Shown: in pieces, positions 8,799 to 17,699 of the stretch
Position numbering within the stretch: the stretch's first letter is position 1
Layout: the number at the start of each line of letters is the position of its first letter
NCBI RefSeq assembly: GCF_007993755.1
Contig: NZ_CP042467.1
Span: 1,464,001 to 1,528,000 of the forward strand
DNA from: Microvenator marinus
GTDB lineage: Bacteria > Myxococcota_A > Bradymonadia > Bradymonadales > Bradymonadaceae
Direction: 5' to 3'
Length of the DNA stretch: 64,000 nucleotides
The notes under the pieces: generated by a model
Told to the model about the DNA's origin: nothing
The model's input: only the letters and a program-made list of their open reading frames with translations
The model's database searches: none
Program-made: the position numbers and the translations under genes

Positions 8799-9992
8799 AT
8801 GTTTTTAGCCGCTCAACATACTCTACTGAACCTGGTGCTGATGCTTACACTAAACGTGTCGGGCATCCAGCCAGTGTTTCAGACGGAGCCCGTCGAGGTA
8901 GTGCAACAACGCTACAAAGACGGCCTAGATGAGCGCTTAGACGTCGTGAACTCGATGAAAAAGCTCGAAGCCGAGCACCGACGCATCGTTGCTCGTATCG
9001 TGGCGCTCAAGCAACAAGGTGCAGGGCTCACTGTACGCCTTGCGCTCGACGAAATGCTTCGAGATGCACAACGCATTTCCGATCAGCTCGCGGCAAAACA
9101 AGACCAGGTTAGAGTGATTGATAATCGACTCGGCGCCCATCGAACACAGTTGATAAGTGCGATTGAAAATTCGATCCAAAATCTCGAGATTCAACTTCGT
9201 AGTGCGCCAGCACAGGAACGAGGCGCAATCGTACGCGAGCTCAACAAGCTTCGGACCCAGCGCGCCTCGTATATGGTCAGCCTTCCTGAAGTCCCTTCTC
9301 TTGAAGACCTACGTGCAGCCCTGACGCTTGCGACCAAAGCGGATTCGCCGGACGAGCTCCATGCCGTTGCCGATGAACTCCAAGACTCGGAGGACCAGCT
9401 TCGAAGACGACTCGCTGCCATTGAGGCGCGAATCGACGACTTGAAGAAGTCAAAACGTTTGGTCCGTAGAGCTCAGGGCTTTACTCGTGAAGAACGATTC
9501 TTTGAAGAGACGGATCGGGAGCGAACCATTGCTCGATACGAGCGCACCACGACCAGCGGTCAGTCTTCTGACTCACCTGAGGCACCTCAATCCGGCTCAG
9601 AGTCGCCGAATCAAGCGGGTTCGCCAGAGCCAACGGAATCACAGAACAACGACCCTGGCGCTTTCGACGACGTAGCCAATGAAAGTCTTTCACCAAGTTT
9701 TGGCTCAGAAGCTGATCCTGACAGAGGCTCTACACCACCACTTTCCGATGCATCGGACTTTCCGAGCGCTGCACCGGATAACGGAAACGATGTGTTTGAA
9801 TCGACCGAGTCAATCCTGATTCAAACAGCTGAAGACCCTTCGAGGGCAGTAGACCTCAACGGGCAAGCCGCAAATTCAACCCTTGACGGGCAGATCAGGA
9901 ATTTGGAATCGGAGAAAGAGAGGCTTGAGAAACAAGCCGAGATGTTGAAGTCGCGCGCGAATGACCTTCGTAGACGCGCGTCGGACCTCTAG
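8799..9992 (+). CDS. Exported coiled-coil protein of unknown function
   Basis: A protein of 397 residues. The ATG was chosen because GGAG lies 6 bases upstream; a GTG 15 bases earlier has no such site. It has a hydrophobic N-terminal signal (T-L-L-N-L-V-L-M-L-T-L-N-V-S-G). A long charged helical region (about 30-230, many heptad-like L/I/V positions with E, K, R, Q) follows, then an acidic Ser/Pro/Gly-rich linker. A final short coiled coil (E-K-E-R-L-E-K-Q-A-E-M-L) ends at the C-terminus. No catalytic motif is seen. It may be a structural envelope protein. It is convergent with the TerB-like gene, 11 bases apart. Confidence 0.65.
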   Translation: MFLAAQHTLLNLVLMLTLNVSGIQPVFQTEPVEVVQQRYKDGLDERLDVVNSMKKLEAEHRRIVARIVALKQQGAGLTVRLALDEMLRDAQRISDQLAAKQDQVRVIDNRLGAHRTQLISAIENSIQNLEIQLRSAPAQERGAIVRELNKLRTQRASYMVSLPEVPSLEDLRAALTLATKADSPDELHAVADELQDSEDQLRRRLAAIEARIDDLKKSKRLVRRAQGFTREERFFEETDRERTIARYERTTTSGQSSDSPEAPQSGSESPNQAGSPEPTESQNNDPGAFDDVANESLSPSFGSEADPDRGSTPPLSDASDFPSAAPDNGNDVFESTESILIQTAEDPSRAVDLNGQAANSTLDGQIRNLESEKERLEKQAEMLKSRANDLRRRASDL

Positions 9993-10003
9993 ACCACCAA
10001 GTC

Positions 10004-10543
10004 TTACTTAATCCCGAACATTTTAGCGAAGTTATCGAGCAATTCCTTCTCTTCATCGCTTACGGAATTGGTCAGACCGAAGAAGCCACCGCTCGCCTCA
10101 GCTACGGCCTTGGCTTGCTCAAGAATGGTACTTCCAGCGTTCCCGCCATGCTCTTGCACCATCGCCGTAATCACTCGGTTGATTCGGTCAAAGAAGAGCT
10201 GTGAGGGCTTCTTCGAAAGTAGAAGCTCGATGAACTCTAGAGCTGCTGGGTTTTTGATGCCCTTATTTCGGGCGGCCTCAAGCACGGCCTCTGACTCTTT
10301 TTGAGTCAAGCTGCCGTCTGCCCATGCGACTTCGATCAGCGGAATCAATGGGAGAACAGGGGCCGTCGCGGCATCGATACCGAGCGCAAGGGCCTCTGCG
10401 GCAACTTCATCGCTGGTGTTGAGCGTGGCGGCGATGTCTTTTTGCTCCTGCTCTTGGAGGGCCTTGAGCTGCCGTTCACGGCGCTCCTTGGCGAGTTTAT
10501 CTTTTTCTTTTTGGGTAATGAAATTGCTTTCTTCGTTACTCAT
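10004..10543 (-). CDS. TerB-like protein
   Basis: A protein of 179 residues. The first 45 are a charged helix (K-E-K-D-K-L-A-K-E-R-R-E-R). From about residue 60 the pattern P-L-I-E-V-A-W-A-D-G-S-L-T-Q-K-E-S-E resembles the TerB/DjlA helical fold, whose A-D-G-x-x-x-x-x-E segment binds metal in some members. A second D-E-E-K-E-L-L-D-N-F follows near the C-terminus. It overlaps the upstream membrane-protein gene by 4 bases, so the two are probably made together. TerB domains occur in tellurite resistance and in many membrane-linked stress systems; the role here is not known. Confidence 0.6.
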   Translation of the reverse strand: MSNEESNFITQKEKDKLAKERRERQLKALQEQEQKDIAATLNTSDEVAAEALALGIDAATAPVLPLIPLIEVAWADGSLTQKESEAVLEAARNKGIKNPAALEFIELLLSKKPSQLFFDRINRVITAMVQEHGGNAGSTILEQAKAVAEASGGFFGLTNSVSDEEKELLDNFAKMFGIK

Positions 10544-11481
10544 TTCTTTTCCTTTTGTGGCTCGGTCGCTTCATCAGCGCCTTCAAGAATATTCTTTGCA
10601 AGCTCTGGCACATTCTCTACACGACGCTCGAATCCTCGCACAATATGAAGAATGCCTTTTCCGTCTTCATCGTCGGGATCGTGTCCATGCAGGAGAATAT
10701 GGCGAGCACTATTTAGCTGGCGGATATAGCTTCCTTTCAGGTCGCGAATGTTGTTCAAGCCAAATTCAACGAGTCCTCCGGCAGCAAGGGTTCCGAGTAC
10801 GCTGCCGGCCCACCCGACCGCACCGACCCAGGTTGGAACCTCAACGCCACCGAACCTGAGCAACACCTTGTGGTAGAGATCGAGGTTGCGCTTGTAGATC
10901 TCCCCTGCCGCATCACCAAAGCTCGGTCCCGTCCCGAGCTGGCCAAACAAGACATAGCCGAGGGTAGCCGGGACTCCAATCTTGACGCCCGTGCGAAGTG
11001 CCTGAGCGAGTTTTGGGTCGTGGGCGATCTCCTGCTCCATCATCGCGACCACGCGTTCGCGGGCCTCATGAATGCCGTCGGCAGCACCTTCGGGAGCTGC
11101 TCGCTCGGCCTTTCGCCACAAATCCTCTTCGAATTCGGCGAAGAGTCTGGACAACAACGTCTCAAGCTCCTTGGGCGAGACCACTTCGCGCTCAAAAGCC
11201 TCAACCAATTTATCATGTGTAAACGTGGTGGTTTCGAACTTCGGTCCGCCCACTGCACTCGAAACACCCGACGCGAGGTTTCGCACTCCGATCAGCACAT
11301 CGCCGACCCCGGTGGTTGGCGCGAGGTTGCGGCCCATAACCTTGCGGAAACTACGCAAGTTTTTATCCACAAATCCAGGCACTCGCTGAATGGCATCGTC
11401 AAAAAACGCATTGATTTGCGACTCGAATCTGGACTCCCACGGCAAAGCCTTGGGACCTTCACTCATGTCGAATTCACTCAT
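10540..11481 (-). CDS. Membrane-associated protein of unknown family
   Basis: A protein of 313 residues. No known motif was recognised. The first 100 residues look soluble and helical (W-E-S-R-F-E-S-Q-I-N-A-F-F-D). Two hydrophobic segments are seen, about 164-184 (G-V-P-A-T-L-G-Y-V-L-F-G) and about 215-240 (W-V-G-A-V-G-W-A-G-S-V-L-G-T-L-A-A-G-G). The tail is charged. GAGG lies 4 bases before the ATG, inside the end of the aminotransferase gene. The 4-base overlap with the TerB-like gene downstream suggests a pair that works together at the membrane; that is an inference. Confidence 0.65.
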   Translation of the reverse strand: MSEFDMSEGPKALPWESRFESQINAFFDDAIQRVPGFVDKNLRSFRKVMGRNLAPTTGVGDVLIGVRNLASGVSSAVGGPKFETTTFTHDKLVEAFEREVVSPKELETLLSRLFAEFEEDLWRKAERAAPEGAADGIHEARERVVAMMEQEIAHDPKLAQALRTGVKIGVPATLGYVLFGQLGTGPSFGDAAGEIYKRNLDLYHKVLLRFGGVEVPTWVGAVGWAGSVLGTLAAGGLVEFGLNNIRDLKGSYIRQLNSARHILLHGHDPDDEDGKGILHIVRGFERRVENVPELAKNILEGADEATEPQKEKK

Positions 11482-11487
11482 AAAACC

Positions 11488-12615
11488 TCACTCAAACTGC
11501 TTTAGGTAGGCACCTAGACGTGCGCCCGCTACCTCTAGTTTCGATTCTTCCACAGTGTAAGCTAAACGCAGATACCCCTCTGCGCCACTACCGAAACCAC
11601 TTCCTGGGATTGCCACAACATCGATCTCTTGAAGAATATTCAGTGCCAAAGGGTAAGAGCCACCAAACCGGTCCGACGCCGCGCGAACATCCAAGAGTAC
11701 GTAGAACGCGCCAGCAGCCACGGCTTCGGGCATTTGCGGCCACTCGGCCCTAAGCGCTTGAATCAACGTGTCCCTCCGAGCCGAGAAAATCTTAACCGCA
11801 GCCCGAGTATGCTCACCATGGACCGCGAGCGCCGTCGGAATCACATCTTGGATAGGAACAACGGCCGATGTCACCAGATGTTGATGAAGGCCCTTTAAAC
11901 CTTGCACAAAAGAAGGCTCAGCAATCAGCCAACCGAGCCGCCAACCCATCATCGAATGGCTTTTAGAAAGTCCGGAAAGCCTGATGACCGAACTTTTCGA
12001 AGCCTCAAAGGCAGAAAAGTGTACGCCTTCGTAAACGAAGTCCTCGTAAATCTCGTCGGATATAATCGTGATCTCACGTTCTTCGCACCACTCAACGAGC
12101 TTGCGAATCTCGGCCTCGGAGAACACTGCTCCGGTTGGATTGCCAGGCGAGTTTATGATGATCGCCTTGACTCCGTCTTCCCAACTCGCCTCGATGCGCT
12201 GCAAATCAAGTGACCAATCGCTGCCGAGTTCATAATAGACTGGGGTCGCGTGAGCCGCCCTTACGAGGTTCGGATAAGCAGGAAACCCCGGGTTTGGTAC
12301 GAGAACTTTCTGGCCCGGTTCCACAAGACCAAGTACGCTCAACGCCAGTCCCTCTTGTACACCCGCGGTTATCAAAACCGAATCCAAGTCCACGCCATAA
12401 TGGTCGGCCACCGCCTTACGAGCTTGAAGGGTACCGAGGTTTGGCCCGTAGTTGGCAAGCGGAGCAATCGCATCGCGGATAGCCTCAAGAACGCTGGGAT
12501 GCATGGGAGTATCAGGCTGACCTAGTCCAAGGTGCAAACTCTGGGGACCCGCACGTTCCGTCAAGTCTCGGATCGCAGAAGGAATAATGGCTTCGGCACG
12601 AGACGAGGGCTTCAT
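11488..12615 (-). CDS. PLP aminotransferase, probably N-succinyldiaminopimelate aminotransferase
   Basis: A protein of 375 residues of the class I/II aspartate aminotransferase fold. Visible are the S-P-G-N-P-T-G block, S-D-E-I-Y-E-D and the PLP lysine in L-S-G-L-S-K-S-H-S-M. A downstream R-L-A-Y arginine would bind the substrate carboxylate. It overlaps dapD by 4 bases, and succinyl-diaminopimelate aminotransferase (DapC) acts directly after DapD in lysine and peptidoglycan precursor synthesis. DapC is therefore the likely role by context. A general aspartate or alanine aminotransferase cannot be excluded from sequence alone. Confidence 0.85.
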   Translation of the reverse strand: MKPSSRAEAIIPSAIRDLTERAGPQSLHLGLGQPDTPMHPSVLEAIRDAIAPLANYGPNLGTLQARKAVADHYGVDLDSVLITAGVQEGLALSVLGLVEPGQKVLVPNPGFPAYPNLVRAAHATPVYYELGSDWSLDLQRIEASWEDGVKAIIINSPGNPTGAVFSEAEIRKLVEWCEEREITIISDEIYEDFVYEGVHFSAFEASKSSVIRLSGLSKSHSMMGWRLGWLIAEPSFVQGLKGLHQHLVTSAVVPIQDVIPTALAVHGEHTRAAVKIFSARRDTLIQALRAEWPQMPEAVAAGAFYVLLDVRAASDRFGGSYPLALNILQEIDVVAIPGSGFGSGAEGYLRLAYTVEESKLEVAGARLGAYLKQFE

Positions 12616-13454
12616 CGAAGAAGTTCCTCGAGGGCTGTGCGCGAATCTGTCTTTTCGTCGCGGTACTTGATGATCAGCAACGCGGCCATTTGTAGCCCGT
12701 GCTTTTGGGCAAAGTCCCCTTTTGCGGGTCTAGATCCCGGCACAACTACGGCGTTCGCCGGGATTTCTAAGGGCCTTTCGTCGGTGGAACGAAGGACTCT
12801 TTCGTTGACCAAGTCGTAGACTGGAACTGACGCGGTTACCACACACCCCGAAGCCAACACGGCGCCTTTGCGCACGCGCACACCCTCGTAGACGCCACAA
12901 TTTCCGCCGAGCATCACGCCATCTTCAATGATTACAGGTGTCTGGCCGATAGGCTCCAGAACACCACCAATCTGAACGCCGGCAGATATATGCACGTTGT
13001 TGCCCACCTGGGCACAGCTGCCCACCAGAGCGTGACTGTCGATGATGGTTCCGTCGCCTACCCACGCCCCCACGTTGACGAACGCTGGCGGCATCATGAC
13101 CACATTTCTTCCGATGTAGGAGCCTCGTCGGATCGAGTTTCCACCCGGGACAATTCTGATATTGCGCTCCACAACCGGCAGGTCTTGGATTGGAAACGTG
13201 TGTTTATCGCTAAATTGAAGGGGCTCTCGCGCCATCTCAATGGTTTTCCCAAGTCTAAACCCAAGCAAGATCCCCTTCTTCACTGCGGCGTTGACGTGCC
13301 ATTCGCCGTGCTCGTCTTGCTCCGCTGCCCGCAGGTCTCCGGCCTCAAGGGCCGAGAGAAAGTGCTCGAGAACCTCATGTGAAGACTCATCAAGAGCCGA
13401 AGGATCGCGGGAAAAGTGGGTTTCGACTGCTTCCAAAATGGCTTGTTTACTCAT
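12612..13454 (-). CDS. dapD: 2,3,4,5-tetrahydrodipicolinate N-succinyltransferase
   Basis: A protein of 280 residues, close to the usual 274. The ATG was chosen because GGAG lies 7 bases upstream and the N-terminus S-K-Q-A-I-L-E-A-V-E fits the family; a 22-residue longer reading does not. The C-terminal two thirds are a left-handed beta helix of hexapeptide repeats (I-R-R-G-S-Y-I-G-R-N-V-V and on to I-I-E-D-G-V-M-L-G-G-N-C-G). The enzyme transfers a succinyl group from succinyl-CoA to tetrahydrodipicolinate on the way to meso-diaminopimelate and lysine. It leads an operon with the DapC-like aminotransferase and two membrane-linked genes. Confidence 0.95.
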   Translation of the reverse strand: MSKQAILEAVETHFSRDPSALDESSHEVLEHFLSALEAGDLRAAEQDEHGEWHVNAAVKKGILLGFRLGKTIEMAREPLQFSDKHTFPIQDLPVVERNIRIVPGGNSIRRGSYIGRNVVMMPPAFVNVGAWVGDGTIIDSHALVGSCAQVGNNVHISAGVQIGGVLEPIGQTPVIIEDGVMLGGNCGVYEGVRVRKGAVLASGCVVTASVPVYDLVNERVLRSTDERPLEIPANAVVVPGSRPAKGDFAQKHGLQMAALLIIKYRDEKTDSRTALEELLR

Positions 13455-13609
13455 ATCTATCTCCAAAAGTTTCGCGAGAGTTCTATACGCGCTGCCCGAG
13501 ATTCTGCCAAGAACCCCCAAATTCTCTTGGATCGTCCTAAGTGTTGCTCAGATCGCGCCCGCCGTGGTAGGAACGCGCGTTTCCGCAACACAAAATTGTT
13601 GAGCAACGC

Positions 13610-16093
13610 ATGACAAACGCTACGCTTCCTCCCGTGTATGAAGGCCGACTCGGAATGACCACAAGGTCCTCCGTCCATATCACCAGTGACGCCGGACATA
13701 CGTTTCAGGCGACGATCTTCACGTCGATCAACGCCGATGAGAGTCCAGAACTCCTTCAAGATCTTAAGGACGGGACCATCAATCGCGTGCGTGATGAGGA
13801 AACGACCAAAGAGTATCAACTGGCTGTACCGGTGGTCGTACACTCCCCTTCTAAGAGGACGTTCACACTGGTGTTGCCGGACTGCCTTCGCCACGCCGAG
13901 TTCGAGCAACGTCAGCGCATTCTCACTCAGATTGAAGCGGATGATGCCTCAGCCCCGATGTATGTGCGTGGGTTTGCGGTGCTTTTTGACCCTTCGAAAC
14001 TCGACCAGGTTCAGACGATCGCTGAGCCACCCGAAGCACCAGCACCAGCTGCTGAGTCCGACTCCAGTGACCTCGCCCAAGAGCGTGAGCACCTCGCAAC
14101 CGAACGTGCACAGCTCGATGCGCTTCGCGAGCGATTTGACCGTGAACGCGAGCAAATGGACGCCATCGAGACGAGAATTGCACGTGAGCGAGAGGAGCTG
14201 CAGCGCGAAAAGGAAGCCCTCGCTAAAGAGAAGAGTGAGCTCAATGTTCAGGCTCTTTTGCAGGAAGAACAGCGGCTGAAAGAAGAAAGTGGTGGCCCAA
14301 CTTCAAATGCCGAAGAAGCCACACAGATCGTGACCGACGACCAGTTTATTGAGGTCATGGAAGGTCCAGACGACGATGTTTTCAAGGCTGAGGAGGAACT
14401 CGCGTCTGAAGTTTCTGAAATCGCCGAAGACCCCATCGAAGACTTCGAACCCGATGCCACGCTCATCTCGCCTCTGACTACAGGACTCCCGAACAAGTTC
14501 AATGATTTTAAGGTCTTGAGCGAGAGAGTGGTGGAGCTACGGGACCGACATGTAGTCGCGGCCGCAAAGATGGAGCGCGAAGACATCGAGGCTCTCTTCC
14601 GTGAGAACACCCAGGTCTACGTCCAGCTCCACGATATCGACGACTACCCCGTGTTCGGCCTTACTCTGGCGGCGCTTGATGACAAGGGGAATTGTATCAA
14701 GAGCGCGGGATGGGCATTGGATGTCAAAGGCATTCAACACGGCAAGGTTCTGGCGAAACTGGAAGAAGAAGTGTCGTTCAGAGCTGGACTTTACGACCTC
14801 AACGGAACCCTACTTCGCGCAGTTGAGATCAAGGCACCATTGAAGTCCAACGTCGCATGGATCCGCGAGACCGCGAGTCAGCTCGCCCAGGCAGCGCCTG
14901 GGAATTTCGAGAAATCAGCGCGACAATTTGTGGCTCAAGACTTCGACCGAGTCGGTACGTTGAAGCATAACTTCAGCTTCGGAAGCTTTGAGTCCATCGA
15001 GTCCGCTACGGAAGCGAAGCTCGGCGTAGGGATCGTCGGTTTCTGGTCGACTCCTGATCGCCTCAAATACCTGATTTCTAATCGGTCGTTCTCTTTCGCC
15101 GAGTTCCAACGGATTCAGGCTCGAGTCGTGATGGCCGCGATGGAGTTCGGTATTTGCATGGGCCAAGAGCTTCGTGATGTTGCGGTGGCGCTTGGGCTTG
15201 TGGACTCCGAGGATGCTTTGGTTGAATTGCTTACGGCCAATTTCGCCGAAGTCTGCATTGGATTGCGGCCCAACGACCTCGATATGGGAACACAGTGGGA
15301 AAACTGGGACGCGCTTTTGGGGCTCGGGGAAGAGCTCGGAATTCCGCCCGATCCCGATGTCGTTGAGTTGGCAGAGATCAGCTTGAAGCGCGCACAAGAG
15401 CTGGCCGAGCTTGAGGAAGACAAGGCGGAACAAGGGGCACCCACTCCACCCACCACTGAGCAGACTTTGATCGTGGCAAAACGTAGTGAATCCACGGGCG
15501 TGACCTACTTCTTGCCCGAAGATTCGGTGATGGACTCCTTTGACGACATGACGAGCATGACCCGAGAGGACCTTGAGTTGATGCTCAACGATCCTAACGG
15601 ACGAGTCGAAGCAGCCCAGGTACTCATCGACAAATTCGGTGCACCTGTGATCGGAGGCGTGCTCGATGCCACGGAAAACATGAACGAACAGGAAGCTGTT
15701 GCCCTTGCGAAATTTGTTGAGACCAAAGCCGGAGGCTTTGAGGGAGACCTCGTAAAGTGTGTGGAAGAAGGCAATTCTTCGGCCGTTTGGGTGGCCGCTC
15801 ACGCGCTCGCGGGCATGCGTAGTGCGTCCGCCATCCCTGCCCTTCTCGACGCACTTGGGGACGAAAATCGTCAAGGCGACGTTCGACGACTCGCCCAGAC
15901 GCTGGCACAATATGGAGAACGCATCTTGCCATCCTTGACGCGTGCGATTAAACGCGATGGTGGCAAAGAAGCCTACACAGAATTATTGGCCGCACTTGAG
16001 ACGGTTCACCCGGGCACTCTTTCGAACCTGTCCAAAGATAGAAGTAAGGTGCTGCGCGATGCGGCGCGCGACGCGCGCGAAAAGCGCAATTAG
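13610..16093 (+). CDS. Large protein: CpXC-like domain without cysteines, coiled coil, HEAT-type repeats
   Basis: A protein of 827 residues, not a known named family. Residues about 16-130 resemble the CpXC domain: I-N-A-D-E-S-P-E-L-L, L-K-D-G-T-I-N, Y-Q-L-A-V-P-V-V-V-H-S and L-V-L-P-D. The two Cys-x-x-Cys sites expected of that domain are replaced (S-D-A-G-H and R-D-E-E-T). A strong coiled coil (about 150-225) and a long acidic stretch follow. The middle (about 290-600) is unrecognised. The end (about 650-820) looks like HEAT repeats (A-V-W-V-A-A-H-A-L-A-G-M, A-I-P-A-L-L-D-A-L-G-D). There is no signal peptide, so it is probably a cytoplasmic scaffold. It sits 9 bases before the phosphoesterase gene. 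Confidence 0.7.
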   Translation: MTNATLPPVYEGRLGMTTRSSVHITSDAGHTFQATIFTSINADESPELLQDLKDGTINRVRDEETTKEYQLAVPVVVHSPSKRTFTLVLPDCLRHAEFEQRQRILTQIEADDASAPMYVRGFAVLFDPSKLDQVQTIAEPPEAPAPAAESDSSDLAQEREHLATERAQLDALRERFDREREQMDAIETRIAREREELQREKEALAKEKSELNVQALLQEEQRLKEESGGPTSNAEEATQIVTDDQFIEVMEGPDDDVFKAEEELASEVSEIAEDPIEDFEPDATLISPLTTGLPNKFNDFKVLSERVVELRDRHVVAAAKMEREDIEALFRENTQVYVQLHDIDDYPVFGLTLAALDDKGNCIKSAGWALDVKGIQHGKVLAKLEEEVSFRAGLYDLNGTLLRAVEIKAPLKSNVAWIRETASQLAQAAPGNFEKSARQFVAQDFDRVGTLKHNFSFGSFESIESATEAKLGVGIVGFWSTPDRLKYLISNRSFSFAEFQRIQARVVMAAMEFGICMGQELRDVAVALGLVDSEDALVELLTANFAEVCIGLRPNDLDMGTQWENWDALLGLGEELGIPPDPDVVELAEISLKRAQELAELEEDKAEQGAPTPPTTEQTLIVAKRSESTGVTYFLPEDSVMDSFDDMTSMTREDLELMLNDPNGRVEAAQVLIDKFGAPVIGGVLDATENMNEQEAVALAKFVETKAGGFEGDLVKCVEEGNSSAVWVAAHALAGMRSASAIPALLDALGDENRQGDVRRLAQTLAQYGERILPSLTRAIKRDGGKEAYTELLAALETVHPGTLSNLSKDRSKVLRDAARDAREKRN

Positions 16094-16102
16094 GAGCACG
16101 GA

Positions 16103-16843
16103 ATGAAGATCGGTATTTTCAGTGACGTACACAGCAATATCGAGGCCCTCGAAAAGGTCTTGGAGGCATATGAAAATCTGCCTTATGACATCGATATGTA
16201 CGTCTGCCTCGGAGATGTTGTTGGATACGGGGCCGAGCCCAACGCCTGCTGCGATCGCGTTCGCGAAGTCGCGAAGTACACCATTCTTGGCAACCATGAT
16301 GCTGCCGTTTGCGGCAGAATGAATTACGCGTTCTATTACGATGCGGCTCGAAATGCATTGGACTGGCACGCAAAGCAGCTGCGGCCCGAGCACCATGAGT
16401 GGCTCAAAACGCTCCCCTACAAAGAAGATTGGGAAGACGTTTGCTTCTGCCACGGCTCACCCATCAACATGAAAGACTTCGAATACGTCTTCAACGTGCA
16501 TCAGGCCACACAGCTCATCAATTCTTGGGATGAATTGCAGCACGTGACGTTCATCGGGCACTCACACCTTACAAAATCCTTCGAACTCGACCGCGATGAG
16601 GGCGTTGAAGAGGTATTTCCGCCTAAGCTGACCTTCAAGGAAGGAAAGAAATATATCGTCACCGTCGGAAGTGTTGGACAACCCCGTGACAACGACAATC
16701 GCGCATGTTTTGGTGTTTACGACACGGAAGAGAAGTCGTTTGAGTACCATCGCGTCGAGTACGATATCCGTGAAGCCGCACGAAAAATCTTTGAATCAGA
16801 CCTTTCGAGCGATTTCGCAAAACGCCTCTTCTTTGGTATCTAA
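16103..16843 (+). CDS. Calcineurin-type metallophosphoesterase
   Basis: A protein of 246 residues. The metal-binding blocks are complete: F-S-D-V-H-S-N (D8, H10), L-G-D-V-V-G-Y-G, L-G-N-H-D and G-H-S-H. The pattern and length match the YfcE / ApaH-like group of single-domain phosphoesterases that act on phosphodiesters or dinucleotides. The substrate cannot be fixed from sequence. GGAG lies 7 bases before the ATG. It follows the HEAT-repeat protein gene with a 9-base gap and is probably cotranscribed. Confidence 0.9.
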   Translation: MKIGIFSDVHSNIEALEKVLEAYENLPYDIDMYVCLGDVVGYGAEPNACCDRVREVAKYTILGNHDAAVCGRMNYAFYYDAARNALDWHAKQLRPEHHEWLKTLPYKEDWEDVCFCHGSPINMKDFEYVFNVHQATQLINSWDELQHVTFIGHSHLTKSFELDRDEGVEEVFPPKLTFKEGKKYIVTVGSVGQPRDNDNRACFGVYDTEEKSFEYHRVEYDIREAARKIFESDLSSDFAKRLFFGI

Positions 16844-16845
16844 GC

Positions 16846-17628
16846 TCAGAATTCGACGCTGAGCGTTAAGCCAAACCCTTTAACACTTTCATGAATTGGG
16901 CCCAAGACCGTAGCTTCTGCTGGAGCAGGGTCCATGTTTATGGCCCAAATCAATCCGGTGGTACCTGCCGCGACCAGCACACCTCCAGCTATGGCCATAC
17001 CTACTGCTTCGTTTCGGCCTTCGAGGGCGCCACTCATCAACCCGACAAACCCGAGTCCAACACCCGCCGCAAGCCCAACGCCCGAAAGTACTCCGAGCAC
17101 TAGGCCGGGATGGGCCGGGGCGTGAACTTTCACAGGCTCCACAGGTTTTTCCGCTTCAACCTCGGGCTCTTCAACCTTGGGCTCTTCAACCTTGGGCTCT
17201 TCAACCACGGGCTCTTCAACTTCCGCGACTTCAACCACGGGCTCTTCAATGGGTTCCTCAACAAGTCTCGGGAGAATCGCGATGGCGACGCTTTCCGCTT
17301 CTGAATGTCTCTTGGTCACAAGAACTTGTTGGTCATCAAGGCGCCGAATCACAAGGACTGAGTCGACAGGGAGATCATCTGCAAACCTAAGATATTCCTT
17401 ATCGGCCTTGCCACTCATATCACCCAGCGCTTCTGCCCCCATGACCACCGTTGCGCCGTTTTCTTTGAGCGCCTTTTCAATCTCAGCCCGCTCAATCGCA
17501 ATATCTCCCGGTGTTACAAGGAGAATCCGAGGCCCAGCCTCTAATTCAGGAGGCAATTCCCCTGCCGAGGCCGAAGCAGTGGCACAAAGAAAAAAGAAGA
17601 CAAAAAGGCAGGCAATCCGTGCGAGCAT
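16846..17628 (-). CDS. Exported protein with Pro/Glu/Val repeats and paired hydrophobic segments
   Basis: A protein of 260 residues. The start at M-L-A-R-I-A-C-L-F-V gives a clean signal peptide ending A-T-A-S-A-S-A; a 20-residue longer reading has a poor N-terminus. After a small domain (about 25-115, with I-L-L-V-T-P-G-D) come E-E-P-K-V repeats, then two hydrophobic segments (about 180-200 and 211-232). The tail ends K-G-F-G-L-T-L-S-V-E-F. The layout matches the TPR protein gene at 5.0 kb from the hydrophobic segments onward. The repeats should form a stiff spacer across the periplasm. No enzyme motif is seen. Confidence 0.7.
   Translation of the reverse strand: MLARIACLFVFFFLCATASASAGELPPELEAGPRILLVTPGDIAIERAEIEKALKENGATVVMGAEALGDMSGKADKEYLRFADDLPVDSVLVIRRLDDQQVLVTKRHSEAESVAIAILPRLVEEPIEEPVVEVAEVEEPVVEEPKVEEPKVEEPEVEAEKPVEPVKVHAPAHPGLVLGVLSGVGLAAGVGLGFVGLMSGALEGRNEAVGMAIAGGVLVAAGTTGLIWAINMDPAPAEATVLGPIHESVKGFGLTLSVEF
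17164..17250. repeat. 15-bp tandem repeat coding for E-E-P-K-V units
   Basis: GGGCTCTTCAAC recurs at 17164, 17179, 17194, 17209 and 17239, with a worn copy near 17224, so the period is 15 bases. On the minus strand it codes the five-residue units of the exported Pro/Glu-rich protein. Such tracts change length easily by slippage. Confidence 0.85.
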
Positions 17629-17699
17629 CGTCAAATACCTTGGCGTTCTAGACCGAGTGTGGCTATCATCGGCGCACTTCAAAAGCAAAGGAGTTCGCC

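Noticed and set aside
14915-15910. Minus-strand frame of 331 codons inside the HEAT-repeat protein gene
   Set aside because: Cys- and His-rich antisense translation with no domain; the plus strand has a good coiled coil and HEAT pattern.
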